From positions 25,947,001-26,011,000 of the forward strand of contig NC_083388.1 in assembly GCF_031755915.1 (NCBI RefSeq): 64,000 nt of DNA, given 5' to 3'. Both the position numbers and the translations under genes were made by a program. The stretch is from Ziziphus jujuba (lineage: Eukaryota; Streptophyta; Magnoliopsida; Rosales; Rhamnaceae). Under the pieces are notes generated by a model. It was not told where the DNA came from and did no database searches. It saw nothing but the letters and a program-made list of their open reading frames with translations. Of the stretch, positions 45,640 to 57,433 are shown in pieces (the stretch's first letter is position 1; each line of letters begins with the position of its first letter).

Positions 45640-46810
45640 TTTGGTATCAGAGCTAAATTTTGTTCAGGTTTGATCTATCTTTATTTGCTTTATTTATTTT
45701 TGTGTTAAGCTGTAATTTTAGCATTAGGTTAAGGTTGCTTCTATCATCATACACGTTCTGCATCTTGATTAAAAAAAAAAAAAAAAAAAAGACCATTCCT
45801 TGTTGAATTAGGATTTCCTAGTTTTATCGTCTTTTTGTTTCCTAATTTGTTGGTTGTTTTTCATCATTGTTCTTGTTAATTTTGTTTTTTTTTTTCTTTA
45901 CTATTTTAGTCTTAAATATTTGCATTCATATATTCAAAAACTAAAAAATAAAAATTGAAGAGTGGGGTTTGCGGAATAAAAATAAAAATAAAAAAAAATC
46001 ACACAATTTGAATTTTAGATTGGGAGGTCACGGGTTTGTTGTTTGTTTTGGAGTTGGAATTGCAATTTTGGTAATTATTCTTGCTACTGCAGTTGTTTAT
46101 GTTTTGTGAGTGAAAAAAAAGAAAAGAAAAGAAAAGAAGAAAGCCGAATATTAAAAAATATATATATATATATATATCGGTTTGTTGAAAATTAGTGTTG
46201 AAGTTTGTTGCTGGAAATTTCTTGTAACTGCTGCTGTGTTGATTATTTATTCCATATTTGGAGTTTCTGGAGAGTTATTTTTGCTGCTAGATAATTGAGT
46301 TTGAGTGCTAAATTATTTGGATTAAAATTAGTTAAAGGGATTGATACAAAACTTGAATTACAAGAACAACAACCAACACTTTTCTATATTTTTGTTCTCT
46401 TTGATTCTTGTTCGTATTTGAATTTCTTTTTCTAGAATTTTATTCTTGAACTCATAATCTATTACCATCTGGTCCAGTTCTTCAAAATTCCAAAGTTTTC
46501 TCATTAATTTGCTTTATTTTGTCTAGAAAAAATCGAAAATAGGTATTTTCATTCCGTTCGGTATTTGTTTATTTTTGCTTATTGTTTTGTTGATAAAACA
46601 TACTAGTGATCTAATTGCTGTTTTGTGGGTGTTTTAATTAGAACTTTGAGATAATTCATTAAGTGGAAAAATGCAAGAGTGTGTGAGCTTAAAAGAGGGT
46701 AAAAGTCAAAACTAGTGTGCAAACATGAGTGTCGAGACCTTGATTGAGTGAAACATGTGAGGGAGTGAATATTATGAGGATTTATTTTATTTTTACAGTA
46801 TTTTACTAAC
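45640..46810 (+). other. E1 PBS and long untranslated leader
   Basis: TTTGGTATCAGAGC (45640-45653) follows the LTR and matches initiator tRNA-Met. The leader of about 1.2 kb has poly-A runs (45771-45790), an (AT)n run near 46157 and no coding sequence. It is collinear with the E2 leader. TTTTACAG just before gag could be a splice acceptor, hinting at leader splicing. Confidence 0.85.
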
Positions 46811-47412
46811 ATGGAAGATTCTAGAATAAGAAGAGGAGACACATCACTGAGAATTAATGAAGAGGAGTCCGTAGGATTTCATGGTGATCCACGAGCTACC
46901 AGGAGTGGTGAGCAAACGGATTTGAAAGCTGTTTTGGAACAATTACAGCAGGTGAGTGCTCAAGTTAAGCATATGAATCAAAGAATGGGAAGGCTAGAAG
47001 CCTCACAAGGAATTCCAAACACAAGAAATAGGCAAGAATTCCATGGAGGATGAGGATGAGGCTGAGTACGAGGAGGTCGCGAGAGACCGAGAGAGGAATT
47101 TGATGAGGAGCCATTCGGTGGAGACTTTGAGGAAGGTATGGATGAAGGTTTTGCTGTCCAAGATAGAGCTGGCCGTGGAAGATATAGGAGGGAAGATACA
47201 GGTGATGATTTGGGAAATATCAAGGTTAACATCCCACCTTTTATGGGTAAAAGTGATCCCGAAGCTTATTTGGAGAGGGAAGAAAAAATGGAGATGATTT
47301 TTGACTGCCACAACTATTCGGAAGGTAAGAAGGTGAAGTTGGAAGCAATGGAGTTTGGACATTACGTACTCCAATGGTGGACCAATGAGCAAAATACCCG
47401 AAGGAGAGTTGG
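46811..47412 (+). pseudogene. E1 gag, N-terminal part
   Basis: MEDSRIRRGDTSLRINEEES start; EAYLEREEKMEMIFDCHNYS and FGHYVLQWWTNEQNTRR near the end. In E2 the matching Arg/Gly tract (GGRGRGRGGRE) is intact; here three TGA stops lie between 47050 and 47065 in the same frame. The rest of the frame to 47412 is open. E2 is inserted at 47412/47413 (TSD GTTGG), and gag resumes at 54886. Confidence 0.9.
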
Positions 47413-48548
47413 TGATGTGATTCCGCCCGAGCCCGCTCCACCGATAACCCGCTGTGGTGCTGACTCGACACGGATGAAGACTAGGCCAATCACAAGAGCT
47501 CAAATTAAGAGATTTAAGGACAACCTGGGAGTATTTATACAGGGGGTAATCAATCTCAACAGAGCTTGTCCATACTTGAAGATACAAAGCCTATTCTAAG
47601 CATCCAAGTGGTGGAAGCCGATATGGACCCGGATGACGGTTTTGGTACATTTTTAGAGTCCGGGAAGCATGAAATGGTTCCAATGCTTTATGGGTTCAAT
47701 ACATATGCCTAAGAGGTCATGAAATCAAGTTAAATCAGCCTCAAATGCAATCAAAAAGGTCTTGTACGGACAGCATCAACAATTTGGCCGAATTTACTGT
47801 ATTGCTTGCTGGCTTTATTGTATTTTACTGTATTAGCCTTTTCTTATTTTTCCAAGCATGGGAAACGTGTGGGACTTCATATTCAGCTTATTTGGCATCC
47901 TCCAAAGCATCTAGAAGCTGATTTGAAGCTCAAAGAGGTCAAAGATTGATCAAAGTCAACTTGATCAAAAAGGCTAGCATTTTTAGTTTCCTAATTTGTT
48001 TTTACTTTTTGTTTTAGGAAACTGCCATTACTTTTTGGCTTTTATTTATTTATTTTCTGGAAAAATAACTTTAGGAAGGTTTTTATTTTATTCTTTCCAT
48101 TGTAAATTAATTAATTCCTAATTTAATATAAAGGAATTAATTAATCAAACTTAGATTAGGAAAGGAAGTATAGTTTCAGCCAACTAGGTTTCTTTATGTG
48201 TGGTGGCTGGTTTTCTTTATGTTCTAGGGTTTTATTTCGTGGCTTTGTGGCCTATTTAAAGGTCTAGTTATCAATAAGAAAAAACTTTGATTTGATTAAG
48301 AAAATACTTGTGAGATTAATCATCTCTTTGTTCTTTGAGAACACCTAAAACACCATTAGAGAATTGGTTGTTTTAGCTTGACTTATCAATAGCTTTTCCA
48401 TCCCCTATTGTGGCGTCTACATTATACCAAGGTTTCTAACCACAGGTTGGTTAGGGGTTGAGGTCCATTCCATTAGAACTTGAACTTAATTAAAGATCCG
48501 GGCTATTATAATACGGGTTTAGGAGCAGGTCGTCCTAGGTTCGTATAA
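47413..48548 (+). repeat. E2 5' LTR
   Basis: Starts TGATGTGATTCCGCCC and ends TTCGTATAA (CA end mutated to AA). TATA-like CTATTTAAAGG lies near 48250. It encodes the ITRAQIKRFKDNL tail seen at the end of the E2 polyprotein. Confidence 0.94.
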
Positions 48549-49714
48549 TTTGGTATCAGAGCTAAATTTTGTTCAGGTTTGATCTATCTTTATTTGCTTT
48601 ATTTGTTTTTGTGTTATTCTGCAATTTTAGCATTAGGTTAAGGTTGCATCCATCCTATACACGTTCAGCATCTTAAAAAAAAAAAAAAAATTCATTCCTA
48701 GTTGATTTAGGATTTCCTAGTTTTATTGTATTTTTGTTTCCTAGTTTGTTGGTTGTCTTTTATCATTGTTCTTGTTAATTTGGTTTTTGTTGATTTTTCT
48801 TTGCTGTTTTAGTCTTAAATATTTGCATTCATATATTCAAAAAAAAAAAAAAAATTTGCGGCAACATTTAAAAAAAAAAAAAAAAAACTGCACATTTTGT
48901 TTATTTGGAGGTCACGGGTTTGGTGTTTGTTTTGGATTTGGAATTGCAATTTTGGTACTTACTCTTGCTACTGCAGTGTTTATGTTCTGTGAGTGAAAAA
49001 AAAAAAAAAAAAAAAAAGAAAGAAGAGGTAAAGCTGAATTTAAAAAAAAAAAGAAAAAAAGAAAAAAAAATATTTCGGTTTGTTGGAGTTTGATTTGGTT
49101 GCTGGAAATTTGTTGGAGCTGCTGGGTTTTTTTTTTTATTATTTATTTGAGTTTCTGGGGAATTATTTTTGCTGCTGCATATTTGGATTTTGGGTGCTTA
49201 AATTATTTGGATTAAAATTAGTTAAAGGAATTGATACAAAACTCGAATTACAAAGAACAACAACCAACAACTTTTCTATATTTTTGTTCTCTTTGATTCT
49301 TGTTCGTATTTGAATTTCTTTTCCTGGAATTTTATTCTTGAACTCATAATCTACTACCATCTGGTGCAGTTTTCAAAAATTCCAACGGTTTCCCATTATT
49401 TTATGTGTTTTCTTGTCTAGAAAGCCAAAAAATTAGGATTTGTTGGATTCTTTCAGTATTGCCTACTTTTTTCTACTGTTTTGTTGATAAGTTTAATTAA
49501 AAGATACTAGTGATCTAATTGCTGTTTTGTGGGTGTTTTAATTAGAACTTTGAGATAATTCATTGAGTGGAAAAAGGCAAGAGTGTGTGAGCTTAAAAGA
49601 GGGTAAAAGCCGAAACTAGTGAGCAAACACGAGTGTCGAGACCTTGTTTGAGTGAAACACGTGAGGGAGTGAATATTGTGAGGATTCATTTTATTTTTGC
49701 AGTATTTTACTAAC
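48549..49714 (+). other. E2 PBS and untranslated leader
   Basis: PBS TTTGGTATCAGAGC at 48549-48562. The 1.15 kb leader has several poly-A runs (48676, 48840, 48869, 48998) and ends TTTTTGCAG then TATTTTACTAAC before the gag ATG. Non-coding and collinear with the E1 leader. Confidence 0.85.
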
Positions 49715-50433
49715 ATGGCAGATTCTAGAATAAGAAGGGGAGATCCACCTTTGAGGATCAATGAGCAAGAGTCCGTAGCATTCCATGGCGATGCCCGAGC
49801 TACCGGGAGTGGAGACCAAGGGGACATGAGAGCTGTTTTGGAATCAATACAGTGGGTTAGTGCTCAAGTTGAGCATGTGAATCAAAGAGTGGGAAGACTA
49901 GAAGCCTCACAAGGAATGCCGAACACAAGAAATAGGCAAGAATTCCATGGAGGAAGAGGCCGAGGACGAGGAGGTCGCGAGAGACCAAGAGAGGAATTTG
50001 ATGAGGAGCCATTCGGTGGAGACTTTGAGGAAGGTATGGACGAAACTTTTGCTGTCCAAGATAGAGCTGGCCGTGGAAGATATAGGAGGGAAGAAACAGA
50101 TGACAATCTTAGCAATATCATGATCAACATCCCACCATTCATGGGAAAAAGTGACCCCGAAGCATATTTGGAGTGGGAAGAAAAGATGGAGATGATATTT
50201 GACTGCCATAATTATTCGGAAGCTAAGAAGGTGAAATTGGCAGCAATGGAGTTTGGCCATTATGCACTCCAATGGTGGACCAATGAGCAAAACACCCGAA
50301 GGAGAGTTGGTGATGACTTGATTACTACATGGCGACAACTGAAAGGAGCCATGAGGAAGCGATTCGTACCATCACACTATCATAGGTTGCTGCATCAAAG
50401 ACTTCAATCTTTATCTCAAGGACATGGATCCGT

Positions 50434-51576
50434 TGATACGAACCTAGGACGACCTGCTCCTAAACCCGTATTATATTAGCCCGGATCTTAATTAAGTTCA
50501 AGTTCTAATGGAATGGACCTCAACCCCTAACCAACCTGTGGTTAGAAACCTTGGTATAATGTAGACGCCACAATAGGAGATGGAAAACCTATTGATAAGT
50601 CAAGCTAAAACAACCAATTCTCTAATGGTGTTTTAGGTGTTCTCAAAGAACAAAGAGATAATTAATCTCACAAGTATTTTCTTATTCAAATCAAAGTTTT
50701 AAAGTTGTATTCATATTGAAAAATAAGCCTTTAAATAGGCTACAAATCCACGAAATAAAACCCTAAAAATAAAGAAAAACCAGCCACCACACATAAAGAA
50801 ACCTAGTTGGCTGAAACTATACTTCCTTTCCTAATCTAAGTTTGATTAATTAATTCCTTTATATTAAATGAGGAATTAATTAATTTACAATGGAAAGAAT
50901 AAAATAAAAACCTTCCTAAAGTTATTTTTACAGAAAATAAATAAATAAAAGCCAAAAAGTAATGGTAGTTTCCTAAAACAAAAAGTAAAAACAAATTAGG
51001 AAACTAAAAATGCTAGCTTTTTGATCAAGTTGACTTTGATCAATCTTTGACCTCTTTGAGCTTCAAATCAGCTTCTAGATGCTTTTTAGGATGCCAAATA
51101 ATCTGAATATGAAGTCCCACACGTTGCCCATGCTTGGAAAAATAAGAAAAGGCTAATACAGTAAAATACAGTAAAGCCAGCAAGCAATACAGCAAATTCG
51201 GCCAAATTGTTAAAGCTGTCCGTACAAGCCCTTTTTGATTGCATTTGAGGCTGATTTAACTTGATTCCATGACCTCTTAGGCATATTTATTGAACCCATA
51301 AAGCATTGGAACCATTTCATGCTTCCCGGACTCCAAAAATGTACCAAAACCGTCACCCGGGTCCGTATCGGCTTCCACCACTTGGATGCTTCGAATAGGC
51401 TTTGTATCCTCAAGTATGGACAAGCTCTGTTGAGATTGATTATCCTCTGTATAAATACTCCCAGGTTGCCCTTAAATCTCTTAATTTGAGCTCTTGTGAT
51501 TGGCCTAGTCTTCATCCGTGTTGAGTCAGCACCCCAGCGGGTTTTCGGTGGAGTGGGCTCGGGCGAAATCACATCA
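50434..51576 (-). mobile_element. Inverted solo LTR (C3) in E2 gag
   Basis: A 1143-bp LTR of the E family on the minus strand, starting (on +) TGATACGAACC and ending AATCACATCA. TSD TCCGT at 50429-50433 and 51577-51581. No internal region is present. It is closer to E2-type LTRs (ISPEPTPP, TRPITRAQIKRFK). It formed by insertion and LTR-LTR recombination. Confidence 0.95.
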
Positions 51577-53737
51577 TCCGTGGAGGATTATTACAAGGAG
51601 ATGGAGATGCTTATGATGAGATTGAACTTGAATGAAGATAGGGAAGCAACCATGGCAAGGTTTCTTGGTGGTTTGAATCGTGAAATAGCCAATCAACTAG
51701 AATTGCAACAATATGTGGAATTGGAGGAGATGTTGCATGTGGCTATTAAATTAGAGCATCAATTCAAGAGGAGGGGTGTAAGATCATGGTTTGGAGGTGT
51801 TTCCAACAGTGGAAGGTCCAATTCAAGTGGCTGGAGGAACAATCTCAGCTATGAAAGCAAACCAAAGCCGAAAGTCAAAGAAGAAAGTTCAAACTGGCCA
51901 AGGAAGGAGACTAGAACCGAATCTGTCCAAGCACCAAAAAATGAGGTAAAATTAGATCCTAAACCTTCTAGAACTCATGATGTTGTGTGTTTTAAGTGCT
52001 AGGGAGGAGGACACATTGATAGCCAATGCCCGAATAGAAGAATCATGGTGTTAAAGGGCAATGACGAGCTAGAATCGGAAAGTGAAGAAAGTGAGGATAA
52101 AGCCAAGCAAGAGGAAGAGGACTTGGAGGATGAACCCAAAACCTTGCAAGCATCCAATGCTGAATTAAACTTGCTTTCTAGGAGAGTACTTGCTGCATAC
52201 AAAGATGAGGATGAAATTCAAAGAGAGAACATCTTCCACACCCGATGTGAAATTCAAGGTAAGATTTGTAGTATGATTATTGATAGTGTAAGTTGTACAA
52301 ATGTAATTAGTAACATTGTAGTTGATAAATTAGGCTTAATAACTATTAAACATCCAGAACCTTATAGAATACAATGGCTTAATGATGGTGGTGAAACAAA
52401 AGTGAATAAACAAGCCAAAGTAAAATTTAATATAGGTAGATATGAGGATGTAGTTTTATGTGATATTGTACCCATGATTGCTGGACATATACTATTAGGT
52501 AGGCCATGGCAATTTGATAAAGATGCTACTCATTTTGGTCGAGAAAATAGTATTGTTTTCAGGTTTAAAGGGAAGAAGGTCAAGCTGGAACCATTATCTC
52601 CTAAAGAGGTTTACAAAGACCAATTACAAATGCAACAAAGGAAAGAAGCTGAAAAGCTTAAGGAAAAAGCAAGTATGGCACCAACGGCTTCACCATCCTT
52701 TCAAGAAGGTAAGAATGAGGTTGTTGATCAAGGTAAGGTTTTTAAGACTCATATTGACTGGAAAGATCAAGGAAAAATAAAAAAAGAGGGGAAAGAGAGT
52801 GGCAAACCCGAGAGCTTGGAGAAGGAAGGGAAATCCGAAGGTTTGCGCCAATCCAAGGGGGAAAAAGAAAAAGAAAGAGAAGAAAGGTCAAGTAGCAACT
52901 TTTATTTGAGTTTAGGGGATATTAATAAGGTTATTGAGTGTAAGAAACCTTTGCTGGTCATGATTTATAAAGAAAATTATTTTAATGATCAAACTAACTT
53001 TGAAGAACTTGAATTGCCAAGTTCAATGATTTTTCTTTTGAAGGAATTTGGAGATGTCTTCCCAAATGAAATTCCAAGTGGACTACCATCCAATCAAGAG
53101 GGAAAAGGTGAGCTTGCTATCCAAGGTAAGTCTTCTAATACTCAGGTTGTGTGGAAAGATTTTAATAAAACCAAGAGTGAAAAATTTGGTGCAAAAGCCG
53201 ATAGTGAGGAAGGTGAGATGGCATTGAGTGATAAAGGAAAAGGAAGACAAGAAAGGAAGAATATAAATTTTTATCTTAGCTTTGGTGATGTTAATAAAGT
53301 AATTATGAATAAGAAATCATTGCTGACCATGAATTTTAAAGATACTTATTTAAAGATGTCTTTATTGCATAGAACTTTATCTGCATTGTTGAGAGCTTTA
53401 CTTAGTGGCAATTTGAAAATTTGGGAAATATTGTTTGCTAACTTTAAAAAGTGTAATTTTTACCATAATGAGCATGTATTTCTAGATTTTGTTGTAATAG
53501 TGTTTGACCCAGGAGAATTGGTTTGGTTGCACTTACAAAAGGAAAGGTTTCCTAATCAAAGAAAGTCAAAGCTCATGCCGCCTATGGATGGACCTTTTCA
53601 AGTTTTGAAGCCGAATAACAAGAATGTCTACAAGTTTGATTTACCGGGTGAGTATAACATGAGTGCTGCATTTAATGTTGCTGATTTAACTCCTTTTGCT
53701 GCAGGTGATGATCTTGATTTGAGGACAAATCCTTTTC

Positions 53738-53750
53738 AAGAGGAGGGGAA
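53738..53750 (+). promoter_or_regulatory. Polypurine tract of E2
   Basis: AAGAGGAGGGGAA directly before LTR start TGATGTGATT. The same tract precedes the E1 3' LTR at 57421-57433. It also encodes codons of the polyprotein (EEGN). Confidence 0.9.
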
Positions 53751-54885
53751 TGATGTGATTCCGCCCGAGCCCGCTCCACCGATAACCCGCTGTGGTGCTG
53801 ACTCAACACGGATGAAGACTAGACCAATCACAAGAGCTCAAATTAAGAGATTTAAGGACAACCTGGGAGTATTTATACAGGGGGTAATCAATCTCAACAG
53901 AGCTTGTCCATACTTGAAGATACAAAGCCTATTCTAAGCATCCAAGTGGTGGAAGCCGATATGGACCCGGATGACGGTTTTGGTACATTTTTAGAGTCCG
54001 GGAAGCATGAAATGGTTCCAATGCTTTATGGGTTCAATACATATGCCTAAGAGGTCATGGAATCAAGTTAAATCAGCCTCAAATGCAATCAAAAAGGTCT
54101 TGTACGGACAGCATCAACAATTTGGCCGAATTTACTGTATTGCTTGCTGGCTTTATTGTATTTTACTATATTAGCCTTTTCTTATTTTTCCAAGCATGGG
54201 CAACGTGTGCGACTTCATATTCAGCTTATTTGGCATCCTCCAAAGCATCTAGAAGCTGATTTGAAGCTCAAAGAGGTCAAAGATTGATCAAAGTCAACTT
54301 GATCAAAAAGGCTAGCATTTTTAGTTTCCTAATTTGTTTTTACTTTTTGTTTTAGGAAACTGCCATTACTTTTTGGCTTTTATTTATTTATTTTCTGGAA
54401 AAATAACTTTAGGAAGGTTTTTATTTTATTCTTTCCATTGTAAATTAATTAATTCCTAATTTAATATAAAAGAATTAATTAATCAAACTTAGATTAGGAA
54501 AGAAAGTATAGTTTCAGCCAACTAGGTTTCTTTATGTGTGGTGGCTGGTTTTCTTTATGTTCTAGGGTTTTATTTCGTGGCTTTGTAGCCTATTTAAAGG
54601 TCTAGTTATCAATAAGAAAAAACTTTGATTTGATTAAGAAAATACTTGTGAGATTAATTATCTCTTTGTTCTTTGAGAACACCTAAAACACCATTAGAGA
54701 ATTGGTTGTTTTTGCTTGACTTATCAATGGGTTTTCCATCCCCTATTGTGGCGTCTACATTATACGAAGGTTTCTAACCACAGGTTAGTTAGGGGTTGGG
54801 TCCATTCCATTAGAACTTGAACTTAATTAAAGATCCGGGCTAATATAATACGGGTTTAGGAGCAGGTCGTCCTAGGTTCGTATCA
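53751..54885 (+). repeat. E2 3' LTR
   Basis: TGATGTGATTCC ... TTCGTATCA. The polyprotein frame runs 187 bp into it, stopping at 53937. Confidence 0.95.
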
Positions 54886-57433
54886 GTTGGTGATGATTTA
54901 ATCTCGACATGGCATCAAATGAAAGGAGCCATGAGGAAATGGTTTGTGCCGTCCCATTACCATAGATTGCTGCATCAAAGGCTTCAATCTTTATCTCAAG
55001 GAACTAGGTCCGTGGAGGATTATTACAAAGGAGATGGAGATGCTCATGATGAGGCTGAATATGAATGAGGATAGGGAGGCAACAATGGCAAGATTCCTTG
55101 GAGGGTTAAACCGTGACATTGCCAACCAGCTTGAGTTACAACAATACTTGGAATTGGAGGATGTTGCATGTAGCAATTAAGCTTGAGAACCAATTCAAGA
55201 GGAGGGGTGTTAGCACAAGGTTTGGAGGAGTTTCTAGCAGTGGAAGGATAAGTTCAAGTGGCTGGAAAAACAATTCCACTTATGAAAGCAAGCTGAAGTC
55301 GAAACTTGGTGAAGAAGCTACCAACCGGCCGAGAAGAGAATTTAAAACCGAATCTGCCCAAGCCATTAAAGGTGAGATAAAATCTGAACCTAAACCTCAA
55401 AAGTCAAGAGAAATTATTTGTTTCAAGTGCCAAGGAAGAGGACATATAGCCAACCAATGCCCGAACAGAAGGATAATGGTAATTAAGGGTAATGGAGAGG
55501 TGGAATCCGAGAGTGAGGCTAGTGAGGCTTAAATCGAACAAGAAGATGAAGGACTTGATGATGAGGCTGAACCATTAAACACATCAGATGTTGAGCTAAA
55601 TTTGGTCTCAAGGAGGGTACTTGCTGTTTACAAGGATGAAGAACAAATTCAACGAGAGAACATCTTCCACGCTCGTTATGAAATACAAGGTAAAATTTAT
55701 AGCATGATTGTAGATAGTGGGAGTTATACTAATGTAATAAGTAACCTTGTAGCTGATAAATTGGGCTTAAAAACAATAAAACATCCTGAACTATATAGAT
55801 TACAATGGCTTTATGATAGTGGTGAGATGAAAATAAACAAACAAGCCAAAGTAAAATTTAATATAGGTAGATATGAGAATGTAGTTTTATGTGATATTGT
55901 ACCCATGATTGCTGGACATATACTGTAGTTTTATGTGATATTGTACCCATGATTACTGGACATATACTATTAGGTAGACCATGGCAATTTGATAAAGATG
56001 CTACTCATTTTGGTCGAGAAAATAGTATTGTTTTCAGGTTTAAAGGGAAGAAGGTCAAGCTGGAACCATTATCTCCTAAAGAGGTTTACAAAGACCAATT
56101 ACAAATGCAACAAAGGAGAGAAGCCAAAAAGTTCAAGGAAAAAGCAAGTATGGCACCAACAGCTTCACCATCCTTTCAAGGAGGTAAGATTGAGGTTGCT
56201 GATAAAGGTAAGGTTTCTAAGACTCATATTGAGTCGAAAGATCAAAGAAAAACTGAAAGAGAGGGGAACAAAAGTGGCAAACCCGAGAGCTTGGAGAAGG
56301 AAGGGAAATCCAAAGGTTTGCGCCAATCCAAGGGGGAAAAAGAAAAAGAAAGAAAAGAAAGGTTAAGTAGCAACTTTTATTTGAGTTTAGGGGATATTAA
56401 TAAGGTTATTGAATGTAAGAAACCTTTGCTGGTCATGATTTATAAAGAAAATTATTTTAATGATCAAACTAACTTTGAAGAACTTGAATTGCCAAGTTCA
56501 ATGATTTCACTTTTGAAGGAATTTGGAGATGTCTTCCCAAATGAAATTCCAAGTGGACTACCACCTATTCGAGGGATAGAACATCAAATTGACTTTGTTC
56601 TAGGGGCTGCCATACCAAATAGACCTGCTTATAGGAGCAATCCTGAAGAAACAAAGAAGCTGCAAAAACAGGTAAGTGATTTACTTAACAAAGGTTATAT
56701 TCGTGAGAGTTTAAATCCATGTGCTGTACCTGTTTTGTTGGATGATTGTAGGGCTATAAATAACATCACCATTAAATGTAGACATCCCATTCCTAGGTTA
56801 GATGATATGCTTGATGAGTTGCATGGTGCTTGCATGTTTACTAAAATTGATCTTAGGATTGGTTATCATCAAATTAGAATGAAAGAAGGTGACCGCATTG
56901 AAAACTAAATATGGGCTGTATGAATGGTTAGTTATGCCTTTTGGATTATCTAATGCACCTAGTACTTTCATAAGGCTTATAAATCATGTAATGCGTCCAT
57001 TTATTGGTAAATTTGTGGTTGTTTATTTTGATGATATTTTGGTGTATGGCCGAAACTTGGATGAGCATGTGGATCAACTTAGGCAAGTTTTGCAAGTTCT
57101 TAGAAAGGAAAGATTGTTTACTAACTTTAAAAAGTGTAATTTTTCCTATAATGAGCATGGATTTCTAGATTTTGTTGTAATAGTGTTTGACCCAGGAGAA
57201 TTGGTTTGGTCGCACTTATGAAAGGAAAGGTTTCCTAAACAAAGGAAATCAAAACTCATGCCGAGTGGCGATGGACCTTTCCAAGTTTTAGAGAGGATAA
57301 ACAACAATGCCTACAATCTTGATTTACCGGGTGAGTATACTGTTAGTGCTACATTTAATATTGGTGATTTATCTCCTTTTGCTGCAGGTGATGACTTCGA
57401 TTTGAGGATAAATCCTTTTCAAGAGGAGGGGAA
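54886..57433 (+). pseudogene. E1 gag C-terminus, protease, partial RT and pol tail
   Basis: Gag resumes at the GTTGG repeat (DDLISTWHQMKGAMRK). A frameshift lies near 55030 and another near 55160. Next: CCHC knuckle CFKCQGRGHIANQC (near 55425), a TAA near 55530, protease MIVDSGSYTNVIS (55705, DSG intact), a 44-bp tandem duplication (55881-55968) that breaks the frame, then [62 protein letters not shown] and [10 protein letters not shown] (near 57030). About a dozen RT codons (the PKKDG segment) are deleted near 56740. RT then jumps from KKCNF directly to [13 protein letters not shown], removing RNase H and most of integrase. Dead, with catalytic YFDD retained. Confidence 0.92.
55881..55968 (+). 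repeat. 44-bp tandem duplication in E1 pol
   Basis: Two units (55881-55924, 55925-55968) of GTAGTTTTATGTGATATTG... differ by one base. The single-copy equivalent is at about 52450 in E2. 44 bp is not a multiple of three, so it shifts the frame. Confidence 0.92.

Larger units (their letters stand above)
49715..53937 (+). pseudogene. E2 gag-protease polyprotein, RT-less, split by solo LTR
   Basis: ATG 49715 is chosen by match with E1 (MADSRIRRGD). Segment 49715-50433 is gag, with GGRGRGRGGRE and FMGKSDPEAYLEWEEK. After the solo LTR, 51582 resumes in phase (EDYYKEMEMLMMRLN). The CCHC knuckle near 51990 (CFKC...GHIDSQC) contains the only stop, a TAG at 52000-52002. From there to 53937 there is one uninterrupted frame: protease (IIDSVSCTNVIS, where DSG is DSV), LLGRPWQFDKDATHF, a Lys/Glu-rich linker, two NFYLS(L/F)GD(I/V)NKVI segments, then KKCNF...[19 protein letters not shown] and the LTR-encoded ITRAQIKR tail. 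RT, RNase H and integrase core are missing. Its frame is the best preserved of all elements here. Confidence 0.92.
47413..54885 (+). mobile_element. Ty3-gypsy element E2, nested in E1 gag
   Basis: 5' LTR 47413-48548, PBS 48549-48562, leader, gag-protease frame 49715-53937 (split by solo LTR 50434-51576), polypurine tract 53738-53750, 3' LTR 53751-54885. TSD GTTGG at 47408-47412 and 54886-54890. LTRs are 1136 and 1135 bp and almost identical by eye, so this is a relatively young insertion. RT, RNase H and the integrase core are absent, so E2 is non-autonomous. Confidence 0.95.

Noticed and set aside
51210..51572. 120-codon minus-strand frame as an independent gene
   Set aside because: It is the LTR-encoded tail of the inverted solo LTR, the same sequence as at the ends of the E elements.
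53090..53370. Possible captured host gene in the E2 linker
   Set aside because: The segment repeats E2's own NFYLSLGDINKVI region and Lys/Glu-rich linker, so it is better explained by rearrangement within the element family.
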